A DNA stretch of 64,000 nucleotides from assembly GCF_002159945.1 (NCBI RefSeq), contig NZ_NFJQ01000005.1:1-64000 (forward strand), given 5' to 3'. Shown here one piece after another: positions 42,701 through 52,062 of this stretch (position 1 is the stretch's first letter; every line of letters starts with the position of its first letter). The notes under the pieces were generated by a model that worked only from the letters and a program-made list of their open reading frames with translations, did not search any database and was not told the origin of the DNA. The position numbers were made by a program, and so were the translations under genes. Source of the stretch: Cloacibacillus sp. An23. Its GTDB lineage: Bacteria > Synergistota > Synergistia > Synergistales > Synergistaceae.

Positions 42701-44629
42701 TTACTGTTTTCCACGCAGCCTCGCCGCGAGCGGCGCGAGAGCAAGCAGCGCCATCGCGCCGAAGCCGGCGCTGCATCCGCCTCCGCCGCCGTGACGCGGC
42801 GCCTCGGGGGCGGGGGCGGGCTCGTCCGGTACGGACGGGAGCGGGACGTCGGGCCACATCGGGGGCGGCGTTTCTCCCGGTTCGCCGGGGCCGGAAGGTA
42901 TTACTATGCCGCCGGGCTGTTCGCCCTCGGGTTCTTCGGGCAGCGGCGGTTCTTCGCTTCCTGCCTCGCGTACCCAGACGAGCGCGGTGACGAGAGAGCG
43001 CGACGGCGACGATCTATTGACCGCTCCGTCCGCGCCGCTTCTGTAGGTTTCGGCGTAGGCCGCGAGCAGAGATACTCCAGGAGCTTTCGCGGTTACTTTT
43101 ATAACATTTCCGCTGATTTCAGCAGCGGCGTGCTCCGGCGGCTCGACGTAAGCCTCGCGCAGAGCGTAGTAGCGCGCTGGCTCGGACGGCGTGCCCGGAT
43201 GCGCGTGGAGCGATACGCCGGCTTCGGCCTCCTCGCCTTCTTCTACGCCGACTATCACGGGCGTGAGGCTCGGGAATGCCGTCGCCACGAAGCCGCTTAT
43301 TTCATCCCGCGTCAGCGACTGTGCGTTCGCGACGTTCCTGTCGCCGTAGCCTACCGGCGTGGTTCCTTCGGAGAAGGCCACGTCGTGTATGTCGGCGTTG
43401 GGGTATTTGTAGCCGGTTATGCCGCCCGCGACGAATCGTCCGGCGGAGACCGCGCCGCTGTTGACTGAGGAGCGCAGCTCGGTGCCGTATATTTCTCCGG
43501 CGAGTCCGCCGACTCTTGCGCTCGAGGACGCGTCGCCCGAGACGGCCCCGACGTTGGTGCAGTTGTATATGACGTTGGATGATGAGAAGCCGCCGCTGCT
43601 CCACCCTGCGATTCCTCCGGCGTAGGCGTAATAGGCCGCGCCAGAGGCGGAGACGCTTCCGGTGTTGTAGCAGTTCGCCGCCGCAGAGCCGGAGTAAAGC
43701 TGAGCGGCTATGCCGCCCGCCGTTATGTCGCTGTCGCGCCCAGTTCCGCCGACTGCCGCGACGTTTACCGCGTCGCGCAGCACCGCGCCCGAAGCGTAGG
43801 CCGTCACGCCGCCTGCCAGGCTGTAGGATATTATCTCGCCCTGGTTCCTGACGCATGAGACGGAGCCGTTTTCGACGCTTCCGGCTATGCCTCCGGCGTA
43901 GGCGCGGAATTCGCCTGCGTCCGCCGTCTCTATTCTGCCGCTGTTGTCGGAGAACAGTATGCTTCCGCCGCTCTGCGCTCCGGCGAGGCCGCCCGCGACG
44001 GCGTAGTCGGCCGACGCTTCGGTAGTGACGTTTCCTTCGTTGACGCAGTATATTATGTGTCCCTCTGAGTATCCGGCAAGACCTCCGGCGTAGGCGTAGG
44101 AGTCGCGCCCGGCGCCCTCGCCCGCAAGCTTCGTTTCAACGGCTCCGAGGCATCTGTAGAGGACGGCGCCTTGCCCCAGGCGCGCCGTTATAGCTCCGGC
44201 GGCCGAGACCTCCGCGGCCGGGGCGCACTCTATTTCGCCGCGGACGGTGAGGTTCGCTATCTGCGCGCCTTCCCCCTCGACGTTCAGAAAGAGGCCGGCG
44301 CAGCTCGCGGCTTTGCCCGCGGCCTCGCCATCGCGCATTTCGGCGGTCGTTATATTAAGTCCCGTTATTTTGTGGTTGCAGCCGTTGAATTTCCCCGCGA
44401 AGGGCGTTTCGCGCGTCCCGATGGGCGTCCACGGCTCGCCGCCGAGGTCTATGTCGGCGGTGAGAAGCACGGTCTTCCCGGCGAAATCCTCCCCGGCGTT
44501 TACGCGCTCGCGAAAGCCGATCAATTCCGCCGCGCTTCCTATCGCCAGATCCTCCGCCCATGCGTGTGACGGGAGCGCCGCAAGTATGAGCGCCGCCGTG
44601 ATCGCCAGGCATCTTCGCAGTTTTAGCAT
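42701..44629 (-). CDS. Synergist-CTERM secreted protein with GLUG-like repeats
   Basis: A 642-residue paralogue of the preceding surface protein. The signal peptide (MLKLRRCLAITAALILAALP, cleavage near AWA) is normal and free of nucleotide repeats. The central part (about 100-430) is built of GLUG-like units (e.g. YAGGLAGYSEGHIIYCVNEG), an irregular beta-helix pattern also found in adhesins. A short Pro/Glu/Gly-rich stretch leads to GGGGCSAGFGAMALLALAPLA and a basic end, the Synergist-CTERM signal for sorting and anchoring. It probably sits on the cell surface; ligand unknown. Confidence 0.88.
   Translation of the reverse strand: MLKLRRCLAITAALILAALPSHAWAEDLAIGSAAELIGFRERVNAGEDFAGKTVLLTADIDLGGEPWTPIGTRETPFAGKFNGCNHKITGLNITTAEMRDGEAAGKAASCAGLFLNVEGEGAQIANLTVRGEIECAPAAEVSAAGAITARLGQGAVLYRCLGAVETKLAGEGAGRDSYAYAGGLAGYSEGHIIYCVNEGNVTTEASADYAVAGGLAGAQSGGSILFSDNSGRIETADAGEFRAYAGGIAGSVENGSVSCVRNQGEIISYSLAGGVTAYASGAVLRDAVNVAAVGGTGRDSDITAGGIAAQLYSGSAAANCYNTGSVSASGAAYYAYAGGIAGWSSGGFSSSNVIYNCTNVGAVSGDASSSARVGGLAGEIYGTELRSSVNSGAVSAGRFVAGGITGYKYPNADIHDVAFSEGTTPVGYGDRNVANAQSLTRDEISGFVATAFPSLTPVIVGVEEGEEAEAGVSLHAHPGTPSEPARYYALREAYVEPPEHAAAEISGNVIKVTAKAPGVSLLAAYAETYRSGADGAVNRSSPSRSLVTALVWVREAGSEEPPLPEEPEGEQPGGIVIPSGPGEPGETPPPMWPDVPLPSVPDEPAPAPEAPRHGGGGGCSAGFGAMALLALAPLAARLRGKQ
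42722..42781. repeat. 60-bp direct repeat, copy 2 (3' end of second Synergist-CTERM gene)
   Basis: Identical to 40039-40098 and in the same orientation 2683 bases apart. Recombination between the copies would delete most of the first gene's replacement segment and fuse the two C-termini. Confidence 0.9.
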
Positions 44630-44733
44630 CGCGCGTTCCTCCTTTTGTCGTTTTTACATTGCATAATGACGCTATTATTATACAACGGCGCGCGTGTCGG
44701 GCGGCGCGGAATTTCACACCGGGACGCGCGCGC

Positions 44734-44773
44734 AAAAAAAGCGGCGGCGCCGGATCGCTCCGTGCGCCGCCGC
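44734..44773 (-). terminator. terminator after the VOC-family gene
   Basis: GCGGCGGCGC/GCGCCGCCGC (44741-44750/44764-44773) with a run of seven T on the minus strand. Confidence 0.9.
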
Positions 44774-44801
44774 TAGTTTTAGGAAGTCCGCCGAAGTTCC
44801 G

Positions 44802-45164
44802 CTATTTCTCCGACACTATCTCGAGCCAGTAGCCGTCGGGGTCTTCTATGAAGTAGATGCCCATGTCGGGGTTTTCGTAGCAGACGCAGCCCATTTCGCC
44901 GTGGAGCTTACGCGCGGCTTCGAAGTCCCTGACCGTGAAGGCGAGGTGGAACTCGCACTCGCCGAGGTCGTAGCGCTCCTTGCGGTCGAAGAGGTATGTC
45001 AGTTCGAGCGTGAAGGGCGTCTCGCCGTCGGAGAGGTAGACGAGAGTGAATCCATCGCGCTCGACGCGGCTCGCTTCGGTAAGGCCGAGCGCCTTTTTAT
45101 AGAACGCGAGGCTTTTTTCCAAATCGAGCACGTTGAAGTTGAAATGATTGAATCTGAATCCCAT
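44802..45164 (-). CDS. VOC family protein (lactoylglutathione lyase-like)
   Basis: A 120-residue protein with the paired beta-alpha-beta-beta-beta modules of glyoxalase I/VOC enzymes: FNHFNFNVLDLEKSLAFYKK in the first and CEFHLAFTVRDFEAARKLHG in the second. Metal-site positions are plausible (His in FNHFN, Glu in LELTYL, His in FHLAF, Glu in WLEIV), close to glyoxalase I. Substrate is a methylglyoxal adduct at best guess. It follows the purine permease gene by 12 bases and shares its transcript. Confidence 0.88.
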   Translation of the reverse strand: MGFRFNHFNFNVLDLEKSLAFYKKALGLTEASRVERDGFTLVYLSDGETPFTLELTYLFDRKERYDLGECEFHLAFTVRDFEAARKLHGEMGCVCYENPDMGIYFIEDPDGYWLEIVSEK

Positions 45165-45176
45165 TTTCAGCGCCTC

Positions 45177-46481
45177 TTACATGAAAGCCCTGTTGAGTAT
45201 GAAGAGCACGGCGAGGCCGTAGAGCAGCCAGTTTATCTCGCGTCCGCGTCCCATGAGGACCTTCAGCGCGACGTACGAGAGCACGCCGAATTCGATGCCG
45301 GCCGCGATGCTGTACGCGAAGGGCATCATGAAGAAGGCTATCAGCGCGGGGAAGAATTCCGTCCAGTCGTTGAACTCCATCTCCTTGAAGCCCATCATCA
45401 TGTAGCCGCCGACCATTATAAGCGCCGGAGCCGTGGCGCAGGCGGGGACTATCGAGATTATCGGGTTGAAGAACATCGCGAGGAGGAAGAGCACTGCGAC
45501 GGTGAGCGCGGTCAGCCCAGTGCGTCCGCCCTGCTCGACGCCGCTCGCGCTTTCGACGAAGGTCGTGACAGTCGAGGTGCCGAGCACGGCGCCCGCCGCC
45601 GTCCCTATGGCGTCGGACATGAGCGCCTGGCTGGCCTTCGGCAGGCGGCCTTTTTCGTCGAGCATGTTGGCGCGGCTGGAGACTCCGACTAGCGTCCCGA
45701 CGGTGTCGAAGAAGTCAACGAAGAAGAAGGCAAGCGTGACGCTCCAGAAGGCCGGCTGCATCAACATCGAGAAGTCCATCTTCATAAATATCGGAGAGAG
45801 CGACGGAGGCATCGAGACTATGCCTTCCGGCATCTTCGCGACGCCGAGCGGTATCGCGGCGGCGGTGACGGCGACGACGCCTATCAGTATGCCGCCCTTG
45901 ACGCGGCGCGCCTCGAGCGTGACCATGAGCAGAAGCCCCGCTATCGACAGCAGCGCGGGGATGTTGCCGCGCAGATGTCCGAGGCCGAGCAGGACGGCCG
46001 GGTTGTCCACGATTATACCGGAGCCCTGAAGGCCGATGAAGGTGATGAAGAGCCCGATGCCCGCCGAGACTCCTATCTTGAGCGTCTTCGGTATCGAGTT
46101 GACGACCTCTTCACGGACTTTCGTGCATGTGAGGATGATAAAGATAATACCTTCGACGAAGACCGCGGCGAGGGCCACCTGCCACGGTATGTTCATACCG
46201 AGCACGACGGTGAAGGCGAAGAAGGCGTTGAGCCCCATGCCTGGCGCGAGCGCGAACGGATAGTTCGCGAGGAACGCCATAAGGAACGTCGCCAGCGAAG
46301 CGCCCAGACATGTCGCCACGAGGACGGAGCCGAAGGGCATTCCGGTCTCGGAGAGTATGCCCGGGTTGACGAAGATGATGTAGGCCATCGTGACGAAGGT
46401 CGTGACGCCTGCCATGATCTCCTTACGGACGTCGGTGCCGTGTTCCGAGAGCTTGAACTGCCTCTCAAACCAAGAGTTCAT
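45177..46481 (-). CDS. NCS2-family purine permease (AzgA/PbuG type)
   Basis: About 434 residues with 12-14 membrane segments. The N-terminus (EIMAGVTTFVTMAYIIFVNPGIL) is the signature of AzgA-type guanine/hypoxanthine permeases, and GMGLNAFFAFTVV plus STVTTFVESASGVEQGGRTG are the two half-helix motifs that bind the base. GGAGG eight bases before the ATG at 46481 gives the start. The VOC gene downstream is transcribed with it. Hypoxanthine, guanine or adenine is likely; the exact base is not predictable. Confidence 0.92.
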   Translation of the reverse strand: MNSWFERQFKLSEHGTDVRKEIMAGVTTFVTMAYIIFVNPGILSETGMPFGSVLVATCLGASLATFLMAFLANYPFALAPGMGLNAFFAFTVVLGMNIPWQVALAAVFVEGIIFIILTCTKVREEVVNSIPKTLKIGVSAGIGLFITFIGLQGSGIIVDNPAVLLGLGHLRGNIPALLSIAGLLLMVTLEARRVKGGILIGVVAVTAAAIPLGVAKMPEGIVSMPPSLSPIFMKMDFSMLMQPAFWSVTLAFFFVDFFDTVGTLVGVSSRANMLDEKGRLPKASQALMSDAIGTAAGAVLGTSTVTTFVESASGVEQGGRTGLTALTVAVLFLLAMFFNPIISIVPACATAPALIMVGGYMMMGFKEMEFNDWTEFFPALIAFFMMPFAYSIAAGIEFGVLSYVALKVLMGRGREINWLLYGLAVLFILNRAFM

Positions 46482-46733
46482 GCAAAATTCCTCCCAAAGA
46501 TTTTTTTGCCGCCTCACGCGGCGCGCGCCGTTATATCCCCGCGCCGCGAAAACGCGAAAAATACTGGATTATTATACAGCGATTACGCGGGAGCAACGAC
46601 GGTTTAGCGCAAAAGCTCCGGGTCTTTTTCTTACGCGCGCAGGGGTCGTTAAAATTACTGATTTTTTACAATCGGCGCTTGCATTTGCAGTACAAAAGAG
46701 CGGATAATATTATCGGTAAAAGGAGATAAGCGA

Positions 46734-47108
46734 ATGAACTATTTTGCCGGTCAATTAAGAAAGTCATACTGCGCCGTGCTTCTCACGGTCTTCTACGTTC
46801 TGCTTCAGGCGTTCGTTATGCTTTCCGACGTTGCCGACGCTTCTCCGAATCTGCTCGACGTACAGAGCATGAACATGGTGCAGACCATCAAGAGCGTCAA
46901 CGACGACGCTACGGTCGCCCAGCGCGCCGCTTTCGCGCTTTTCTTCGCGCATCTGGGCTGCGCCGTGCAGCCGAGGCCGCTGACCGACGCTTTCTCGGCC
47001 GGGCTCGACGCGACGCTGCGCCGCATTCCCGCGTGGGAGTTCTGGAACGCCGAGGTGGGGGACGCCCAGGAGGCGCGCCCTTCGTCGGACATGGTTTTTA
47101 GAAAATAA
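46734..47108 (+). CDS. small exported or membrane-anchored hypothetical protein
   Basis: A 124-residue protein with an N-terminal hydrophobic segment (about 11-31, CAVLLTVFYVLLQAFVML) that can act as signal peptide, possibly cut near ADA at residue 36. The rest is soluble and ends with a charged tail. AAAAGGAG precedes the ATG by eight bases and a TAATAT element lies 35 bases upstream, so a real gene is likely. No family recognised. About 150 bases separate it from the activase gene. Confidence 0.7.
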   Translation: MNYFAGQLRKSYCAVLLTVFYVLLQAFVMLSDVADASPNLLDVQSMNMVQTIKSVNDDATVAQRAAFALFFAHLGCAVQPRPLTDAFSAGLDATLRRIPAWEFWNAEVGDAQEARPSSDMVFRK

Positions 47109-47262
47109 TTCCGACTTTCCGCACACTCACTCTTTTTCTTTTCAGATAAAAATCATCCGCCGGAGATGAACGCGCAGATACCGCGCGCCGGCGGGCCGTG
47201 CCGTCGCCGCGCGCAGCGCCGCCCAGGGGACGGAAGAACGGCATACCAGGAGGTATGATAAG

Positions 47263-50200
47263 ATGCAGCTTCTTCACGCTGGACTCGATATAGGCTCCAC
47301 TACGGCTAAGGTCGTGGTGCTAGACGAATACGACAGAATAATTTTCAGCCGCTACAGCCGCCATTTCGCGGATATCCGCACCGCGGTCAGCAGGCTTGTT
47401 AACGAGATCAAGGACACCTTCGCCGGCTCGCGCTTCACTCTCGCGATGGCGGGCTCCGGCGCGCTCGAAATAGCGCGCGGCATGGACGTGCCGTTCACAC
47501 AGGAGCAGATAGCATGCACCGCGAGCATCGCGCGCTTCCTGCCCGGAGTGGACGTGTGCATAGAGCTCGGCGGCGAGGACGCCAAGATAACGTTCTTCGA
47601 CCCTGCCGGGGCCGAGCAGCGCATGAACGAGACCTGCGCCGGCGGCACCGGGGCGTTCCTCGACCAGATGGCGACGCTCTTCGGCACCGACGCGGCGGGA
47701 CTCAACGAGATGGCGAAGGGATACAAGACGATATATCCCGTCGCTTCGCGCTGCGGAGTCTTCGCCAAGACGGACGTTCAGGCTCTGCTGAACGACGGCG
47801 CGTCAAAGCCCGACATCGCGGCCTCGATATTCCAGGCCATCGTCAACCAGACGATAAGCGGCCTCGCATGCGGGCGCAGGATACAGGGGAGGGTAGCCTT
47901 CCTCGGCGGTCCGCTCTACTTCCTCTCCGAGCTGCGCAAGCGCTTCTCCGAAACGCTCAAGCTGCCGCCTGAGCAGTGCATATTCCCTGAGAATCCGCAC
48001 CTCTTCGTCGCGATGGGAGCGGCGATAAGCGCGAAGCAGAACGGCGCGGTCGCCGCCGAGGTGATACAGAAGCGCGCGGAGCACTTCTTCATCTCGCACA
48101 AGGAAGAGAAACACTCGATACTGCCTCCGCTCTTCAGCTCCGAGGCGGAGCTTGAAGCCTTCTCAGAGCGCCACTCCAAATGCGCCGTGAAGCGCGTGCC
48201 GCTCGGCGAATATAACGGCGACGCCTATCTCGGCATAGACGTGGGCTCTACGACGACGAAGGTCGTGCTGATCGGTTCGCAGGGCGAGCTGCTCTTCTCG
48301 CGCTACAAGATCAACGGCGTGGGCGAGCCGGTCAAGACCGTGCGCGAGGTGCTTAAAGAGCTCTATTCGCAGATGCACGGCGGCGTCACGATAAAGTCCA
48401 GCGGCGTCACCGGCTACGGCGAAAAGCTGATACAGGCGGCCTTCGGCATAGACGCCGGCGAGGTCGAGACGGTCGCGCACGCGCGCGCCGCGGGCTTCAT
48501 ACTTCCCGGCGCGGACTTCGTCATAGACATCGGCGGACAGGACATGAAGTGCCTGCGCATCAAGAACGGCGTCATCGACGGCGTATTCCTCAACGAAGCC
48601 TGCTCGTCGGGCTGCGGCTCGTTCCTCCAGAGCTTCGCGAAGTCGCTCAACATGGAGATGGACGAGTTCGCGCGCGCCGCGGAAAAGTCCGAAAATCCAG
48701 TAGACCTCGGCTCGCGCTGCACGGTGTTCATGAATTCGCGCGTGCGCCAGGCGCAGAAGGAGGGCGCGGCGATAGAGGACATCTCCGCCGGCCTCGTCTA
48801 CTCCGTCGTGCGCAACGCGCTCTACAAAGTTTTGAAGATAAAGGACCCGTCCGAACTCGGCGAAAAAATAGTCGTGCAGGGCGGCACATTCAAAAACAAC
48901 TCGCTGCTGCGCGCCTTCGAGCTCGTGACCAAACGCGACGTTGTGCGCCCCGATATTTCGGAACTGATGGGGGCGTACGGAGCGGCGCTCATATCGCGCG
49001 ACAACGCGCCCGAAAAGAGCGGGCTGATCGACGCCGAAGGGCTGGCGCGCTTCCGCGCCGACAGCACGACGCGCCACTGCTCCGGATGCGGCAACAAGTG
49101 TCTGCTGACGCTGACGAAATTCGGCGACGGCAAGACGTACATATCCGGCAACCGCTGCGAACGCGGCGCGTCCGTCTCCGAAAAAGGCGCTCTGCCGTCG
49201 AACATATTCGCAAAAAAATACCACAGGCTCTTCGACTGCTACAAGCCGCTCGCCGCGTCGGAGGCTCCGCGCGGAGTGATAGGCGTGCCGCGCGTGCTGA
49301 ACATGTACGAGGATTATCCGTTCTGGTTCACTATCCTGACGAAGCTCGGCTTCAGCGTGCGCCTCTCGTCGAAAGCGCCGGACGAGAACCTCGGCATAGA
49401 CACGATACCGTCGCAGACCGTCTGCTACCCGGCGAAGCTCGTCCACAGACACATAACTGACTTGCTCGAGTCGGGAGTGGATACTATATTCTACCCCGTC
49501 ATGCTCCGCGAGACGAAGGAATTCGCCGGCGCGCAGAAAAACTACAACTGCCCCGTCGTCACTGGCTACCCCGACGTCGCGCGGCTGAACATAGACAGGC
49601 TCCGCGAGCCCGGCGTGCGCTACATAAAGCCGGAGCTATTCATCGAATCCGACAAAAGCGTAAAACTGGCGCTTGAAGAGGCGTTCGCGCCATTCGGCGT
49701 GACCGGCCGCGAAATTTCAAAGGCGGTGGCGGCGGCGCGCGAAGAGATGGCGAACTACAAGCGCGACATAGAGCGCTTCGGGCTGGAGGCGCTGCGCGAG
49801 CTTAAAGAGCGCGGCGGCACAGGCATAGTCCTCGCCGGACACCCGTACCACCTCAGCCCCGAGGTCAACCACGGAATACCCGAACTCATCAACAGCTACG
49901 GGGTAACGCTCTTCACCGAGGACTCCGTAAGCTGGATGGCGAAAGACATAGAGAAACCCGGAGACGTCGAAGCCGTAGACCAGTGGGTCTACCACTCGCG
50001 CCTCTACCGCGCCGCGATGACGGTCGCCTCGCACCCGGACTTCAAAAACGTCGAGCTCGTGCAGTTCAACTCCTTCGGCTGCGGCCTCGACGCGATAAGC
50101 GCCGAGCAGACCGCGGACATACTGACTCGCGCAGGCAAGCTCCACACGCTGATAAAGATAGACGAAGGCAAGAACAACGGCGCCGTCAAGATACGCATCC

Positions 50201-51486
50201 GCTCGCTGCTCGCGGCGATAAAAATGCGCAGGAACAATCCGGAGGCCGTACACGACGCGCCGCGGCCCGCGGCGGAGCGCCCGCGCGTGACCGAGACGAA
50301 GGGGCGCGTGCTCCTCTGCCCGCCGCTCTCGAACTATCACTTCCAGTTCCTCGGCGCGGCCTTTGAAAGCGCGGGAATACGCCTAGACGTGCTGCCCGAG
50401 GGCACGCGCGAGACTGTCGAGCTCGGCCTGCGCTACGTAAACAACGACGTATGCTACCCGGCGATGATGGTCGTCGGCCAGTTCATACAGGCGCTCAAGA
50501 GCGGAATGTACGACCCCGACAAGACCGACTGCCTCTACGCACAGACCGGCGGGGCCTGCCGCGCGAGCAACTACGTCCACCTGCTGCGCCGCGCGCTCGA
50601 CGCCGCCGGCTACCCGCAGGTGCGCGTCCTCGCCGCCAACCAGCAGAAGGGCGGCGACGCTGAAAAGCTCGAAGTTCCGCTCGGCACCTACTGGCGCGCG
50701 CTTATGGCGATAAACTACGGCGACGTCCTTATGCGCCTGCTTCTCCGCACTCGCCCCTACGAGACCGAAAAGGGCGCGGCGGACGCGCTATACGAGAAAT
50801 GGTGCGAGGCGGCGCGCGCCAACGTCCGCGACGGCAAATGGGGGACTTTCAAAAAGAACGTCCGCGAAATGGTACGCGAATTCTGCGCCGTCCCGATAGA
50901 GAACGTCAAGCGCCCGCGCGTCGGCATAGTCGGAGAAATACTCGTCAAATACCACGCCAACGCGAACGAACACCTCGTGGACCTCATAGAGAGCGAGGGC
51001 GGCGAAGCCGTCGTGCCGGACATGGCTAACTTCCTGGCCTACTGCATGTTCGACCCGATATACTCGCATCAGAAACTCGGAGGACGCTTCCTGCCGCGCG
51101 TCGGCGGCGAGACCGCCGTCTGGCTGCTCGAGCGCGTCAAGGCCCCGATAGCCGAGGCGATACGCGGCACGCGCTACGGCGAGGCGCACGGCATAAAAGA
51201 GCTGGCGAAGCTAGGCTCATCCGTAGTCTCCCAGTCGAACCAGGGCGGCGAAGGCTGGCTCCTCACCGCCGAAATGGTCTCGCTCATCGAGAGCGGAGTG
51301 AAGAACGTCCTCTGCGTCCAGCCCTTCGCCTGCCTGCCGAACCACATCACCGGCAAAGGCGTGGTCAAAGAGCTCAAACGCCGCTTCGAAGGCGCGAACA
51401 TCCTTCCGCTTGACTACGACGCGAGCGTCAGCACGACGAACCAGCTCAACAGGATAAAGCTCCTGATGGCGACGGCAAAAGCATAA
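47263..51486 (+). CDS. giant 2-hydroxyacyl-CoA dehydratase activase-like protein (fused BadF/BadG and D-component domains)
   Basis: A 1407-residue fusion. Two ASKHA-fold activase domains (BadF/BadG/HgdC family) occur in tandem: DIGSTTAKVVV near residue 6 with GGEDAKITF, and DVGSTTTKVVL near 325 with GGQDMKCLR and CSSGCGSFLQS, which carries a cluster cysteine. A Cys-rich segment CSGCGNKCL follows near 605. The last 740 residues have two DUF2229/dehydratase-like parts, e.g. PSQTVCYPAKLVHRH and NNDVCYPAMMVVGQF with conserved Cys. Such fusions occur in anaerobes; by homology they activate or resemble radical dehydratases, but the reaction is unknown. AGGAGG lies upstream of the ATG. Confidence 0.88.
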   Translation: MQLLHAGLDIGSTTAKVVVLDEYDRIIFSRYSRHFADIRTAVSRLVNEIKDTFAGSRFTLAMAGSGALEIARGMDVPFTQEQIACTASIARFLPGVDVCIELGGEDAKITFFDPAGAEQRMNETCAGGTGAFLDQMATLFGTDAAGLNEMAKGYKTIYPVASRCGVFAKTDVQALLNDGASKPDIAASIFQAIVNQTISGLACGRRIQGRVAFLGGPLYFLSELRKRFSETLKLPPEQCIFPENPHLFVAMGAAISAKQNGAVAAEVIQKRAEHFFISHKEEKHSILPPLFSSEAELEAFSERHSKCAVKRVPLGEYNGDAYLGIDVGSTTTKVVLIGSQGELLFSRYKINGVGEPVKTVREVLKELYSQMHGGVTIKSSGVTGYGEKLIQAAFGIDAGEVETVAHARAAGFILPGADFVIDIGGQDMKCLRIKNGVIDGVFLNEACSSGCGSFLQSFAKSLNMEMDEFARAAEKSENPVDLGSRCTVFMNSRVRQAQKEGAAIEDISAGLVYSVVRNALYKVLKIKDPSELGEKIVVQGGTFKNNSLLRAFELVTKRDVVRPDISELMGAYGAALISRDNAPEKSGLIDAEGLARFRADSTTRHCSGCGNKCLLTLTKFGDGKTYISGNRCERGASVSEKGALPSNIFAKKYHRLFDCYKPLAASEAPRGVIGVPRVLNMYEDYPFWFTILTKLGFSVRLSSKAPDENLGIDTIPSQTVCYPAKLVHRHITDLLESGVDTIFYPVMLRETKEFAGAQKNYNCPVVTGYPDVARLNIDRLREPGVRYIKPELFIESDKSVKLALEEAFAPFGVTGREISKAVAAAREEMANYKRDIERFGLEALRELKERGGTGIVLAGHPYHLSPEVNHGIPELINSYGVTLFTEDSVSWMAKDIEKPGDVEAVDQWVYHSRLYRAAMTVASHPDFKNVELVQFNSFGCGLDAISAEQTADILTRAGKLHTLIKIDEGKNNGAVKIRIRSLLAAIKMRRNNPEAVHDAPRPAAERPRVTETKGRVLLCPPLSNYHFQFLGAAFESAGIRLDVLPEGTRETVELGLRYVNNDVCYPAMMVVGQFIQALKSGMYDPDKTDCLYAQTGGACRASNYVHLLRRALDAAGYPQVRVLAANQQKGGDAEKLEVPLGTYWRALMAINYGDVLMRLLLRTRPYETEKGAADALYEKWCEAARANVRDGKWGTFKKNVREMVREFCAVPIENVKRPRVGIVGEILVKYHANANEHLVDLIESEGGEAVVPDMANFLAYCMFDPIYSHQKLGGRFLPRVGGETAVWLLERVKAPIAEAIRGTRYGEAHGIKELAKLGSSVVSQSNQGGEGWLLTAEMVSLIESGVKNVLCVQPFACLPNHITGKGVVKELKRRFEGANILPLDYDASVSTTNQLNRIKLLMATAKA

Positions 51487-51502
51487 AACTGCAGTTCCAC
51501 AC

Positions 51503-51546
51503 GGCGGCGCGCTTTCCTCCCCAGGAAAGCCGCCGCCTTTTTATTT
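51503..51546 (+). terminator. terminator after the activase gene
   Basis: GGCGGCG..CTTTCC paired with GGAAAG.CGCCGCC, followed by TTTTTATTT. Confidence 0.92.
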
Positions 51547-51559
51547 ACGGCGCCAAGCC

Positions 51560-51791
51560 GTTAAAACGTATATAGTGTTTTAACTTTTACATAAAAACGC
51601 AGTCGTTCCACGAATCTTCTGCGCGGAACCTCAGTCTTAAGCACCGAGGCCAAAGCAGAAACGATATAGCCCAGTATGAGATTATGCAGTACGTGGCAGA
51701 GGGTTCGCAGAGTCCGCCCCGCTTCATCGGGCACATAGGCGTTGGGGGACGGCATAGTTTTTAATGAAAAGTTAAACGTCTATAAAACGAG
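51560..51791. mobile_element. MITE-like or IS-remnant element with imperfect inverted ends
   Basis: About 230 AT-rich bases bounded by imperfect inverted repeats: 51567-51598 and 51757-51789 share, in opposite orientation, CGT-TATAG, TTTAACTTTT and AAAAAC. The left end also holds a perfect 8-bp hairpin, GTTAAAAC/GTTTTAAC (51560-51567/51577-51584). Inside, the minus strand has a 64-codon frame (51561-51755; VPRRRFVERLRFYVKVKTL at its end) without ribosome-binding site, which might be a transposase remnant. No target-site duplication was identified with certainty. Confidence 0.4.
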
Positions 51792-52062
51792 ATTTGCTTA
51801 TTGTAAGTAAAAACGATGCCGCCGCGGAGCTCTCGACTCGGCGGCAGACTTGATGCAAAGGCATGAAGCCTAATCGGTCGCGCCTTTGAAGCAAGCAGTC
51901 AGCCCTCAGCCTGCATGGGCGACACCGCAGACAGGCGGGACGGCGTTTCAGCGGAAAGTATGCCGCGCCGGGACCGCTCGCCCGCCGCCGCGCGTTCGGC
52001 ACTTTGCCTGAACCCCGGCGACGTTCACCGATGCGGCCGGCCCGCCGCGCGTCTTCTTCGGT
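51792..52062. other. intergenic region with one hairpin
   Basis: No gene is supported. A stem GCCGCCG/CGGCGGC lies at about 51812-51846. A 76-codon minus-strand frame here has no ribosome-binding site and no recognisable family. Confidence 0.4.

Noticed and set aside
42585-42857. Arg-rich frames over the repeated C-terminal coding segments
   Set aside because: They appear twice only because the 60-bp repeat is read in another frame.
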